Origin: Siphonobacter sp. SORGH_AS_0500
Lineage (GTDB): Bacteria; Bacteroidota; Bacteroidia; Cytophagales; Spirosomataceae
DNA length: 64,000 bases
Assembly (NCBI RefSeq): GCF_002838835.1
Contig: NZ_NHPP01000008.1
Span: 186,001-250,000, forward strand
Reading direction: 5' to 3'
This document shows, piece by piece, positions 51,925 through 60,020 of the stretch (its first letter is position 1; each line of letters opens with the position of its first letter). The translations under genes and the position numbers were made by a program. The notes under the pieces were generated by a model. It was given only the letters and a program-made list of their open reading frames with translations, did no database searches and was not told the DNA's origin.

Positions 51925-53070
51925 TTAAACCGCTTGTAATGCTTTAAGATTAATTATGGTCTTTTGATAATCTAAGAATGCATAGGCAAATTCTTCAGCA
52001 GCTTCGTAATTGCTAAACTCGTACTGTTCGTTGAGGCCCGTATTACTCCTAAGCTCAATATTTCCATATCGAGCAATTGGAATCTGATAGTTGCCTTTAA
52101 AACGCTTATCTCTACTACCATTTTTATTAACCTTCGCCCATGTATATTCTATTACTTTGCTGTCTTTCGGGACTGATTCGGTTTCGACGAACCTAGTAGG
52201 GGAGAATAGAAATTTTAATTCATCATATCCTACTACGGCAAGCTCTTTTCTACTTCTATAGGCAATCATAAAACTAGGGTAGAAATAAAGATCAGCTCCA
52301 TTGATGTTCTTGAAAAAGAACGGCTCGTAATCGGTCATTATATCCGGAATAGTTTTAAGGCCTATATAGGTCTGTTTCCTAGTTACTATCCTTGAGGCAG
52401 CTGAACGTGTCTTTTTACGATCATGATAATACGAAGATGTTCTATCCCAAATTTTATGACTACCAGCCATTACTTTAAAAGCATTCTGCATTCGGTCAAA
52501 TTTAGCTTGAATTGTAGGATCAAATTCTACCTCAAGCTTCACAAAGGAATTCTTTTCCTGCTCTTTCAGTGCTTCAAGAATTTCTTTTTGCGAAGCAATA
52601 TCTCCCTTAAAGCTCTCGGAAAGCTTCTTATTAAAAAATCCTAAAAGGAACGCATAGCTACAGGCCAACTTGAACTTTGATCCAAACGATGCCAGTCGGA
52701 CCTCCCTAATGCTTTTAGCAATCGAATTCCTCTGCTCATGCGTAGACAAGATTAAGTCTTTGATTCCTTGCATATCTTGGCTTGTAATTTGCTGGACATC
52801 TACACTGATGATATTATCAGGAAGATCGGACGTAAATGATGGTACAGGGGACTCTTCCGGTACATAAGAAGAGGGGGACGCACCAGGCTTATCAAGCCTT
52901 TCTCGATAAGAGATACCTGTACCCGGTATACTTGCATAGCCGTAAACACCTCGACCAGAGAAGTTGACTCCAGCTCCTCGAATGCCAATCGAGGTACTAA
53001 CTCCTTTAGAACTGAAATTTAAACGAACGCCAGGAATGATTTTGACGCTTTTGCGGAATCGCCATGCCAT
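51925..53070 (-). CDS. DUF4236 domain protein
   Basis: A 381-residue protein whose first 55 residues are the DUF4236 domain: MAWRFRKSVKIIPGVRLNFS, SKGVSTSIGIRGAGVNFSGR and GVYGYASIPGTGISYRERL. The remainder includes a helical region (IVSVDVQQITSQDMQGIKDLIL) and a C-terminal domain (YEPFFFKNINGADLYFYPSF). DUF4236 is a beta-rich domain of unknown function, often found at the N-terminus of bacterial proteins together with varied C-terminal domains. Convergent with the tape measure gene; may be cargo of the element. Confidence 0.85.
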   Translation of the reverse strand: MAWRFRKSVKIIPGVRLNFSSKGVSTSIGIRGAGVNFSGRGVYGYASIPGTGISYRERLDKPGASPSSYVPEESPVPSFTSDLPDNIISVDVQQITSQDMQGIKDLILSTHEQRNSIAKSIREVRLASFGSKFKLACSYAFLLGFFNKKLSESFKGDIASQKEILEALKEQEKNSFVKLEVEFDPTIQAKFDRMQNAFKVMAGSHKIWDRTSSYYHDRKKTRSAASRIVTRKQTYIGLKTIPDIMTDYEPFFFKNINGADLYFYPSFMIAYRSRKELAVVGYDELKFLFSPTRFVETESVPKDSKVIEYTWAKVNKNGSRDKRFKGNYQIPIARYGNIELRSNTGLNEQYEFSNYEAAEEFAYAFLDYQKTIINLKALQAV

Positions 53071-53162
53071 AATTCGAGATTGAAAAGGTTTGATATAGTA
53101 GGTTAATTTATTGAATGAACGAAAGTTGAATTAAATTTACAAAGCTTCTTACAAAGAATAAT

Positions 53163-53921
53163 ATGAGTGTAACAGAGATACCAAAGGAGAATTGGAAAGA
53201 TAAATCTATTGCTTTGAGTAAGGCAATGCTATCAATGGCACCACCTATTGAAGGCATTCCAGTAGGTTCGATAATTGGAGAGTTGATCTCTCTCTTTGTT
53301 ACTACACCACATTCTAAAAGTATGGAAAAATGGATGCATACAGTAGCGGAAAGGATCGTGTATGTCGAATCCCAAATAGGTCAAGAGGTATTATTAGAGT
53401 TGATCCAAAAGGACGAGTTCACTACATATTTTGCTGAATGTTGTAGAATTGCTACCAAAAATCATCAAGAGGAAAAGCTGCTAATGTTGAGAAACTCATT
53501 TGATAATTACTTCTTTAAGGCTGATATACATTTTGATAAAAAATATACTTTTCTACGTATAGTTGATGAGCTAACCGTTACGCATCTATCTATCCTGAAC
53601 TTCATTGAAAATAATGAAGGATACATCATTCATAATATTAAGGACTATGAGAACCTTTATAAGTTGTACATCGGGAGTAGGCCTGAGATAGATAGGTATT
53701 TTTTAAGACGTTGTGTCCGGGACTTAGAAACTCAAGGGCTAGTGCGTATCAATAACGATTTCAAGGACTTCATACATGGCCAAGGATTTGCTTCCGACAC
53801 TCATACACCTTCAATCAAATTAATTGATTTGGGGGCGGAGTTTTTACAGTTTGTAAGAGAGTCTAAAGGTTCTAATGACCAATCCTTCAATTCTGAGCAA
53901 GGGGGGGTATCTAAATCTTAG
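53163..53921 (+). CDS. Uncharacterised protein, possible membrane-interacting effector type
   Basis: A 252-residue protein with a short Gly-rich hydrophobic stretch (PPIEGIPVGSIIGELISLFV, about 27-46) followed by TTPHSKSMEKWMHTVAERI and a C-terminal winged-helix-like part (DRYFLRRCVRDLETQGLVRI). The order hydrophobic segment then P-x-x-K-x-x-x-W motif recurs in stand-alone phage-defence or abortive proteins of unknown mechanism; this is a weak analogy. Divergent from DUF4236. Confidence 0.6.
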   Translation: MSVTEIPKENWKDKSIALSKAMLSMAPPIEGIPVGSIIGELISLFVTTPHSKSMEKWMHTVAERIVYVESQIGQEVLLELIQKDEFTTYFAECCRIATKNHQEEKLLMLRNSFDNYFFKADIHFDKKYTFLRIVDELTVTHLSILNFIENNEGYIIHNIKDYENLYKLYIGSRPEIDRYFLRRCVRDLETQGLVRINNDFKDFIHGQGFASDTHTPSIKLIDLGAEFLQFVRESKGSNDQSFNSEQGGVSKS

Positions 53922-53998
53922 AAAAAGGGGTTGAATAGATAGTAACAAACCGTTCGCTCAAGAGTATATGTAGGTGGAGGCGAAAGGTTATCAAAAAA

Positions 53999-54023
53999 AG
54001 AACCCGGACACTAGCCGGGTTCT
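53999..54023 (-). terminator. Terminator of the HipA-like/DUF3037 operon
   Basis: AGAACCCGG/CCGGGTTCT stem of nine bp and a seven-base loop, followed on the minus strand by seven T. It lies directly after the DUF3037 stop. Confidence 0.85.
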
Positions 54024-54030
54024 ACTTATA

Positions 54031-54909
54031 TTAGCTTTTACGAATAGGAATATGATCCGATACTTCCCTGATAGTCTTTTGAGTATAAGTCTCTAATTCG
54101 TCCTCTTCAACTACTGTTACTATACCATCATTCTTCTTAAGAAGATCTACAGACTTTTCGTATTCGTCCAGCAAATTAATGTTCGAAGGCTTAGTTACCA
54201 GAATATCAAAATGCTGGCGATTTTTGTGAGCAACTTCACTTAAGTGGTTAAGCTTCGCATTGTATAAGACAGCTTTGTCATTAATAGAGTGGTTACTTGC
54301 TAAATCAAAACTTAAGGGCTTCACGAGGTGTTCTACTCCATTTTGCCAAGATATATCAATCTTGATCGATGTCAGATCAGTCGCAATGGTCTTGGGCTCT
54401 TCCTTGATGTAGTTTTTATAGCTAACGTTAATAAAACTATTTTTGTACTTTCTAACAATGTAGTCTTCATCGCGAACAGTAATTGATTCCTCTTCTTCCC
54501 AATCTCCAAAATAAAGATTGAAGTAATCGTTCGCTATAGAAGAAATGTCTGAATTATAGGTAATTCCAACTTTAGTTCGAGAAAACTGTAGTGACGAGGC
54601 ATCTACATTCAAAAACTGCTTACTTATAAAAGTATCTGGGCTGTCTTTGAAGATATGCTCACTGAAGAGATTCCATTTGTTTGAAACTTCACGAGCTTTG
54701 GACTCGAACGTCTTTAAATACCCTTTAACAAGTTGTTCTTGAAAACTGCTTTTGTAGGCATTCCTCAGCCTTGTCAGCTTAGACAACCGGCGAAATATTA
54801 TTTTGCGGTGTTCGGGGAAGATGAATAGTATTCCAACATTTAGAATCTCTCCCGACACTGCCGAGTGGTTATATTGAAGCAGGCTATATGTGAAAGGAGA
54901 TGGTTTCAT
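54031..54909 (-). CDS. DUF3037 protein
   Basis: A 292-residue protein with the DUF3037 pattern at its N-terminus: FTYSLLQYNHSAVSGEILNVGILFIFPEHRKIIFR (read as FTYSLLQYNH, EILNVGILF). DUF3037 genes are regularly found downstream of HipA-like kinase genes, as here, where the genes overlap by four bases. The pair may be a toxin-antitoxin-like or defence-related unit, but the function is not established. Confidence 0.82.
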   Translation of the reverse strand: MKPSPFTYSLLQYNHSAVSGEILNVGILFIFPEHRKIIFRRLSKLTRLRNAYKSSFQEQLVKGYLKTFESKAREVSNKWNLFSEHIFKDSPDTFISKQFLNVDASSLQFSRTKVGITYNSDISSIANDYFNLYFGDWEEEESITVRDEDYIVRKYKNSFINVSYKNYIKEEPKTIATDLTSIKIDISWQNGVEHLVKPLSFDLASNHSINDKAVLYNAKLNHLSEVAHKNRQHFDILVTKPSNINLLDEYEKSVDLLKKNDGIVTVVEEDELETYTQKTIREVSDHIPIRKS

Positions 54910-55711
54910 GATAATAACGATTGACGCAAAAAGGTTACAAAATTAGAACTATTCGCTTTAAATTCAGATAAGTATGCTTTTAAAGTTACAACGTCAAGTA
55001 TCGGGATTTTATGATCATTGAGTATTTTAACGTTTTTATCTATGCAATCAACATTCAGAATCTTAGAATACTCTAAAAACGTACCAAACATCTCCAGCTT
55101 ATCAGGCTTTTTGGAAGCCTTGAGATAGGGATACATCAAATGCCCCTCAATAGGATAGGTCAAAGTACCAGACTTAAGTTCATTAATTTTGTTATTATCT
55201 ATTAACAAACTATACTCATGATCTATCAAGGAAAGCTCTCCCTCGTGTAACAGCACATTAGGCTTCTCCTTTCTTCTATCAAAATTCTGAATTAGTACAT
55301 CAAAGGCATACAGTGTGTCTAGGTAGTGCAGCCCATTTAGCGTTTCCCGCTTGAGCTCAGCTTCTAAAAGCAAAGAACCTTCTAGGTATTCTGTAGCAAA
55401 GAAGGGTCTGAATGAATCACATTTGCCAAATGCTTCTTGCAAATCAGTGGGGAGTTGTTCGCGTAACTCACTACTCACTTTAACTAAAGCAATGGGAGGC
55501 GAAAATAACTCAAACTCAGTTGCTAAAGTTGACGCTAGTACTTCTTTCGCAATCACACAGTGATTTTCTACTTCATGTTTTGGGTAAACTTTAACTACAT
55601 ACGGCTTAAGCCACTTAGGGTCGCTACTAAAAATATAGGTGGTTTGCTACGCCCCCCCTTCTCTATCCTTTTTACAAAACTTATGGCATCAAATACTTGT
55701 ATATCAGGCAT
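54906..55711 (-). pseudogene. HipA-like kinase gene with an apparent one-base frameshift
   Basis: The second frame (from about 55633 down to 54906) encodes a HipA-like kinase: SSDPKWLKPYVVKVYPKHEV, NFDRRKEKPNVLLHEGELSLIDHEYSLL with catalytic Asp/Asn (NFDRRxxKPN) and metal-binding DHE. The natural beginning MPDIQVFDAISFVKRIEKGG from ATG 55711 is in another frame, which ends at a TAG. One extra T in a TTTTT run (A-run 55629-55633) would join them to about 268 residues, the family length. As read, only a 216-residue piece with a non-optimal GTG start is available. Error or recent decay; neighbours are intact. Confidence 0.75.
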
Positions 55712-56254
55712 GGGTAGGCAAAAAATTAGAGCTTTAGCCAATTAGTAAAGCAATATATCCTTGATTATTGAAGTAAAAAACACTCAATCTATATTATCAA
55801 TCAATGATTTAAATTCATAGTACTGATAATCAGCAGTATTTTCTCTGAGTGTACTATATTAGCACCTATTGACTCGCCTCAGTAACATGCATCTTCTTGC
55901 CATACGGCACAGCAATAGCGATCAGGCAGGATAGACAGAGACGGGGGCTTTCCTAAGATCGTACTTCTATGGGCAATTATAGAGGAAATTAGTATAAACG
56001 GCGGTGGAGTGCCTGCATTCATTCTCGCGTGAAAGGGTACCTGTTCAACCCTCCCCGGTAAGGAAAAGCGTCTGACCTACCCCCGGGGTGTTGGGTGGAG
56101 GATTTTCATAGTACAGTGCATTAGATAGCTAACCCAGATTATATTTTTGGCAACCGACTGATTATCAACGTTGTGAGGAAAAATCACAACGGGTGTCTGC
56201 ATCTTCATCATTACAGTGGACTATATAGCTAAATAGATCGCTAGGCAGATTAGA
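55712..56254. other. Spacer with repeat block A copy 2 and junction motifs
   Basis: About 540 bases. It carries repeat block A copy 2 (56016-56106), the TAGATAGCTAACCC motif (56119-56136) and ACTATATAGCTAA (56220-56231). A short minus-strand frame ending IAVPYGKKMHVTEASQ (about 55870-55930) looks protein-like but has no start. A palindromic CTGATAATCAG lies at about 55830. Confidence 0.5.
56016..56106. repeat. Spacer repeat block A, copy 2
   Basis: Partner of 28032-28130. The junction motif follows directly at 56119, whereas in copy 1 a 127-residue gene lies between the two. Confidence 0.8.
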
Positions 56255-56500
56255 CTAGCGGGCGAATTCCAAAGCGACGTCTTCATGCATCCATGTTCCG
56301 CCTGTATGCTGACCTCTCTCGGTTATAATCCAATTACCATTATTTCTGGTATTTGACAATTCGGCAATATAGGCTCTAGTAGAAGCCAATGACAGCCAGT
56401 CATTAGGACGTTTCCCAAACGGCTTAGCCATTTCAGTAGCATTCACCATTAATTCGCCTGACTCAGTGCGAAAAGTTACCTTACTGTTTTGATACTCTAA
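56255..56500 (-). pseudogene. KilA-N domain fragment
   Basis: The minus strand encodes EYQNSKVTFRTESGELMVNA, TEMAKPFGKRPNDWL, GQHTGGTWMHEDVALEFAR, the KilA-N DNA-binding domain of phage antirepressors, then stops where the family continues with WLSP. No start codon precedes EYQN; an internal ATG (56449) would give 64 residues. The piece is cut at both ends and lies between two ACTATATAGCTA motifs (56220 and 56513). Confidence 0.7.
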
Positions 56501-56508
56501 CCTGCATA

Positions 56509-56625
56509 GCGGACTATATAGCTACCTGTCCGTTCGCTTCGCTCACAGCCAGCAGACTCTTTATAGGTGATTCGGATTATCTATAACGTGGGATTATCCC
56601 ATCTTTTGTAAAAGGTAACTCTGTC
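56509..56625. repeat. Spacer repeat block B, copy 2
   Basis: Partner of 28651-28765, with the TATAGGTGAT-TCGG-ATTATCTATA hairpin (10 bp with two G-U pairs) and the TGGGA/TCCCA hairpin. Similarity stops after AAAGGTAACTCTG, so the last three hairpins of copy 1 are missing. Confidence 0.82.
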
Positions 56626-56692
56626 TTAGTTTAATGAAGAATCATGCTGTATTTAGTTTGCAGGGATATGAATTCACTCTATATCTTCAGGC

Positions 56693-57292
56693 ATGATAGA
56701 AATCAATGATACTTCAGAAACTTCGTCAAGGTTTTCTGGCCAGGAGCTTCCTGGCCAAGTGTTCACAAAAACCTATGATTATTATATATTCCTCGATTAT
56801 GATTTCTTTGCCACTGGTACCTATGCCAATCTCATCTTTGGGCTCGAAAGAGCTTTAAATGGAGAATATATCCGTTTGCATACGCTTGAGAAAAAGATAG
56901 GTGAAATATGGCAATATGATCAAGAAGTTGCTCCTGTGCCTTATCCCTGTTTACAATTAAACGTTTGCAATGATCCAGAGGTAGAGTGGAGTCAGGCGAT
57001 AGATCTAAATGAGGAGGGGCTGTCGATCTATGGTGAGTCCTGTTTCAACCCCGTTATGTACGGAGCTTCGCAGCATTGGGCCCTCTATCTTCATAAATAT
57101 GACGAAGTTGGCGTATTGGGATTTGATACCATACTCCTGGAGACGTTCGTATCATTAGCCATTCCCGTCAAAGGACATTTACTAAGCTCACATGAAGTAA
57201 TAGCATTTCAAATGCGGTTATCAAGCAATCCAGAACGATTGGCTGCTTCCTACGCCAATTTTGTTAATACTTATCCTGTGTTTTTGATCTAG
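56693..57292 (+). CDS. Hypothetical protein (cassette gene)
   Basis: A 199-residue soluble acidic protein (MIEINDTSETSSRFSGQELP, then TYDYYIFLDYDFFATGTYAN). No known family. Residues 50-110 look beta rich (CLQLNVCNDPEVEWSQ). It lies between repeat blocks B and C, the position occupied by an 84-residue minus-strand gene at the first locus. Likely a cassette; an immunity role is possible but unproven. Confidence 0.62.
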   Translation: MIEINDTSETSSRFSGQELPGQVFTKTYDYYIFLDYDFFATGTYANLIFGLERALNGEYIRLHTLEKKIGEIWQYDQEVAPVPYPCLQLNVCNDPEVEWSQAIDLNEEGLSIYGESCFNPVMYGASQHWALYLHKYDEVGVLGFDTILLETFVSLAIPVKGHLLSSHEVIAFQMRLSSNPERLAASYANFVNTYPVFLI

Positions 57293-57368
57293 TGGTGATA
57301 GTTAAAAATAATTCAGCATGACCTAATACAAGTGCAAGTTGAGGCCTGATTATAGGCATTGAACCTAT

Positions 57369-57438
57369 GTCAACTCAAATCTGAGTCGGCTGACTATCGG
57401 TAAGGGCGGCATTTTAATGTCTTCAAAAAGATATTTTG
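57369..57438. repeat. Spacer repeat block C, copy 2
   Basis: Partner of 29178-29250, preceding the plus-strand gene at 57529 as copy 1 precedes the gene at 29289. Confidence 0.8.
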
Positions 57439-57528
57439 GGTTGCAAGTCTCAGGAGCGGTCACTGCGTTTATTAATGACTACTTTTGGCTCGTCACCTGA
57501 ACTAGTTCCAATTCAACATGTATTGACA

Positions 57529-58248
57529 ATGAGTCAGCTTAAATGGGAGGAGCTTAAAGTCTACCGCCCCCTGCCTAAAGAGTCCCTTAAGCCTGCTTTC
57601 AAAGACTTTACCGCTATTATCGCCGAAAACCTTTTGCCCTATGGATTTAAAAAGGTGGGCCGAAGATTGATCAGGCCATCCAAGGACCTGTTACAGGTTA
57701 TTCATATCGACACCCGAGGCAGTTGGATGGGTACGAGTGAAAGTTTTAAAACAGAAATAGGTTTAGCCACTGTCTATGATACCGATTGCTTCGTTAAGAA
57801 TTATGAGCTAACCGGCTCTAAAAAGATTGAACATATTATTCCGAGTCTTAAAAACTATCATCGGATCACCCAGGAGTACAAAGTATTTGCGGAGTTCTAT
57901 ACCCAAACACTCATTGAGCATATTCTACCTTACTTTAGCCGCTATTCTTCTTCAACTGATGTTTTGACTAATCGAACCCATTTCAAAGTCGGTGAAGTGT
58001 CAGGGCGTGATGAAAACCTAATTCTTTTCTGCGAGCTTGCTCAGCATATGAATCAAGAGGCTTCCGCTATTGTAAGCAGAAAACTTGTTTTAGCCCGTAA
58101 CCTCTCTTGCAGCGATGTGGCGATACAAGAGTTGGAACGGATTAACCAATACTTGCATGCTAATCAATGGGATCAAATAGACCAAGTACTTCTTGACTAT
58201 AAAAGCCAGGTTGTCAAGAAGCTTAAGCTGAAGACCCAAGGCGATTGA
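57529..58248 (+). CDS. DUF4304-like protein (cassette gene)
   Basis: A 239-residue protein from ATG 57529 (MSQLKWEELKVYRPLP); ATG 57475 and TTG 57436 are longer choices, but TACTTTTG at 57480-57487 resembles a -7 box, which favours the shorter form. The region FKDFTAIIAENLLPYGFKKVGRRLIRPSKDLLQVIHI fits DUF4304 (long helix, then GFKKxGxxFxR and hydrophobic strands). DUF4304 occurs among putative immunity proteins of polymorphic toxin systems. Family call moderate. Confidence 0.62.
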   Translation: MSQLKWEELKVYRPLPKESLKPAFKDFTAIIAENLLPYGFKKVGRRLIRPSKDLLQVIHIDTRGSWMGTSESFKTEIGLATVYDTDCFVKNYELTGSKKIEHIIPSLKNYHRITQEYKVFAEFYTQTLIEHILPYFSRYSSSTDVLTNRTHFKVGEVSGRDENLILFCELAQHMNQEASAIVSRKLVLARNLSCSDVAIQELERINQYLHANQWDQIDQVLLDYKSQVVKKLKLKTQGD

Positions 58249-58365
58249 ATGTCATTACCAGTAAATCAAGGTAGCAAGCTCCAGGTTCATATTCCTGAAA
58301 GCCTTTCGTGAGTATATTGAATAGCCGATTTACATAAAGGATTGATTTTACAATAGTGCATCACC

Positions 58366-58677
58366 ATGAAAGACTCTAATCGTCAAGAACTAATACGTAT
58401 GATTGAATCAGCTATAGGCACCCCGTTACCCGCAAATCCTATTTTTTTTGAGGGTTTAGGCATTGATGGTGATGACTGTGTAGAGCTAATGAAAAGCCTC
58501 GCTATTAAATATGAAATCGATATGACGGATTATCAGCCCCTGGATTATCAGGCAACCGAATACGAAATCGGCACGTCTTGGTTTGGGGAAGTTAAACTCG
58601 ATCACCAGTTAAAAACATTTGATTTTGAGCATTTGGTTAGCGTAATTGATCAGAAGAAATGGTATAATCCTCGCTAG
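58366..58677 (+). CDS. DUF1493-like protein (cassette gene)
   Basis: A 103-residue acidic protein. PIFFEGLGIDGDDCVELMKSLAIKYEIDMTDY matches the DUF1493 pattern (D.GidGdDaxellxxFxxxFxVD), an acyl-carrier-protein-like helical fold without the phosphopantetheine Ser. It is a frequent member of orphan immunity-like gene clusters. The next gene starts 28 bases after its stop on the same strand. Confidence 0.68.
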   Translation: MKDSNRQELIRMIESAIGTPLPANPIFFEGLGIDGDDCVELMKSLAIKYEIDMTDYQPLDYQATEYEIGTSWFGEVKLDHQLKTFDFEHLVSVIDQKKWYNPR

Positions 58678-58705
58678 TTCAATCTAAAACTGCTTATACA
58701 ACTGC

Positions 58706-59182
58706 ATGAAAGATATTACAGACCAAATACTAGATTATCGAGAATGTTGCAGAAATATCTGGAACAGCTACTTTCTAAGACTCGACTGGGCTGAGCGAGA
58801 AATAGACTATAGAGATTATTTCGAATCCATAAATACAATTCTTCTAGAAGACACTGTCTTCAAACAAGTAACAGGAGGGCAGGAAATCCAACGCCATGCA
58901 AATGGATACTATCCCCCCATAAAGGTTACTCCCCGCTTAGGCCCTCTGGGTTACCATGCTATGTATGGAGAGAGTGTCGATCTACATACTCAGTGGCACG
59001 AGATAAAGTTGAGTTCAAACAGCAATGATTTTAGGTTTATTGAACTATTCGATTGGACCGTCGAGAATATCATGGATAATCAGTATGTAAGGGTGAAGCT
59101 GATTGATTCCCTTGAGCTTCCAGAAAAGATTGGCTACGATTTCTTAGTTGAATGTTGGAGTGTTGACTTTTTTCTTATCTAA
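58706..59182 (+). CDS. Hypothetical protein (cassette gene)
   Basis: A 158-residue soluble protein with many aromatic residues (RNIWNSYFLRLDWAEREIDY). Unknown family. Close to and probably cotranscribed with the DUF1493-like gene. Its C-terminus LVECWSVDFFLI is beta-like. Context suggests an immunity-type gene; sequence alone does not. Confidence 0.6.
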   Translation: MKDITDQILDYRECCRNIWNSYFLRLDWAEREIDYRDYFESINTILLEDTVFKQVTGGQEIQRHANGYYPPIKVTPRLGPLGYHAMYGESVDLHTQWHEIKLSSNSNDFRFIELFDWTVENIMDNQYVRVKLIDSLELPEKIGYDFLVECWSVDFFLI

Positions 59183-59314
59183 CTTACTCCTATAGCGTTT
59201 ACAAACGACCACCGGAGTAATGTGATCCATGTACTCGCACGCAAGCACCTACCCGAAAACCCGGCATTTCTCCACTTCTGATTTGAACCCGTCCTTGTCG
59301 AGGCCCAATATATA

Positions 59315-59326
59315 TTAGATAGCTAA
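59315..59326. repeat. TAGATAGCTA-type junction motif, right-most copy
   Basis: ATTAGATAGCTAA followed by GTCAGATCGCTGAAG; the ATCGCT continuation is also seen after the motif at 56220 (TAGATCGCTAGG). It adjoins the 3' end of the lipoprotein gene. A partial block E match (CGTTTACAAACGACC) lies 110 bases upstream. Confidence 0.6.
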
Positions 59327-59347
59327 GTCAGATCGCTGAAGAGCTTT

Positions 59348-59866
59348 TCAGCGTGAGTTTGGCAATGGAGCTGGCGGGGGAGGCGGTATGGGTACGTAGC
59401 TTCCAAAATGAAATTTTTTGGAAGTGGGTTTCAACATCAGCGTGTCAAAGAGTGGTGTTAAGCTATGAGCTAAAGCCACAATGCTTGGAGAAGCAACGTT
59501 AGAATAACCGCGGGCCTTGCGTATAGTTCGGTTTGCTCGGTGTATCCAAAGATGGTAGGTAAAAGCGTCGGCAACTATTCCTGTTGAGGCACTATCCGCT
59601 TCATAATAACAAAGGGAGTCAATAGCGGTGGTTAATTTATGAATGACACTTAAGTCAACTTGCCCCTGGAAGTAATTAGTATCAATATTTCGATGCCTCC
59701 AAAATAGCACTGTCCCATCCTTGGCAATTTTAAAGGAATAGTTATGAGGAATGTATTCGCCTTTAAAACTTCCCTCGAGTGTATCAAAATCAGGATGGTG
59801 CGTGTTTTCTTTAGGCCCAGAAGTACAGGCAGACATTAGTCCGGCAAGAAGTAAGAATCGTTTCAT
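59348..59866 (-). CDS. Lipoprotein with C-terminal polyproline tail
   Basis: From ATG 59866 a 172-residue lipoprotein (MKRFLLLAGLMSACTSGPK, Cys at residue 14). Middle: LDTLEGSFKGEYIPHNYSFK, AIDSLCYYEADSAS, FTYHLWIHRANRTIRKARGY; end: FHFGSYVPIPPPPPAPLPNSR. Layout parallels the lipoprotein at 30439-30972, at the other end of the accessory array, including the aromatic-polyproline tail. A relation to DUF6438 is suspected. A 13-bp hairpin (59893-59937) lies in its upstream region. Confidence 0.65.
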   Translation of the reverse strand: MKRFLLLAGLMSACTSGPKENTHHPDFDTLEGSFKGEYIPHNYSFKIAKDGTVLFWRHRNIDTNYFQGQVDLSVIHKLTTAIDSLCYYEADSASTGIVADAFTYHLWIHRANRTIRKARGYSNVASPSIVALAHSLTPLFDTLMLKPTSKKFHFGSYVPIPPPPPAPLPNSR

Positions 59867-59892
59867 AACGGTGAGGTTGTAAGCAGCCAATA

Positions 59893-59937
59893 TAACAAAG
59901 AAAGCTACCCATGACGATGAGTAGGCTTTCTTTGTTA
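59893..59937. terminator. Terminator-like hairpin upstream of the lipoprotein gene
   Basis: TAACAAAGAAAGC/GCTTTCTTTGTTA, 13 bp, with an additional inner CTAC..CAT/ATG..GTAG stem. On the minus strand it lies in the 5' region of the lipoprotein gene, so it may be an attenuator or may end a transcript from further right. Confidence 0.6.
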
Positions 59938-60020
59938 GTGCAAGTAAAGTCGGCATTATGGCAATGCTTTCTTAGAGATGTAGATCACGCCACTGAAGGA
60001 TTCTCAAGTTATAGAGTAAA

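Noticed and set aside
39432-53070. Conjugative or mobilisable transposon
   Set aside because: Integrase, excisionase-like and primase genes would fit, but no relaxase, mobilisation or transfer gene is present, and the tape measure gene points to phage biology.
53163-53921. Naming this protein as a defined abortive-infection effector
   Set aside because: The hydrophobic stretch followed by a winged-helix-like region is only suggestive; no diagnostic motif was seen.
55860-55960. Short minus-strand frame ending IAVPYGKKMHVTEASQ as a gene
   Set aside because: It is protein-like but only about 28 codons long after a stop codon and has no start; mentioned only within the spacer entry.
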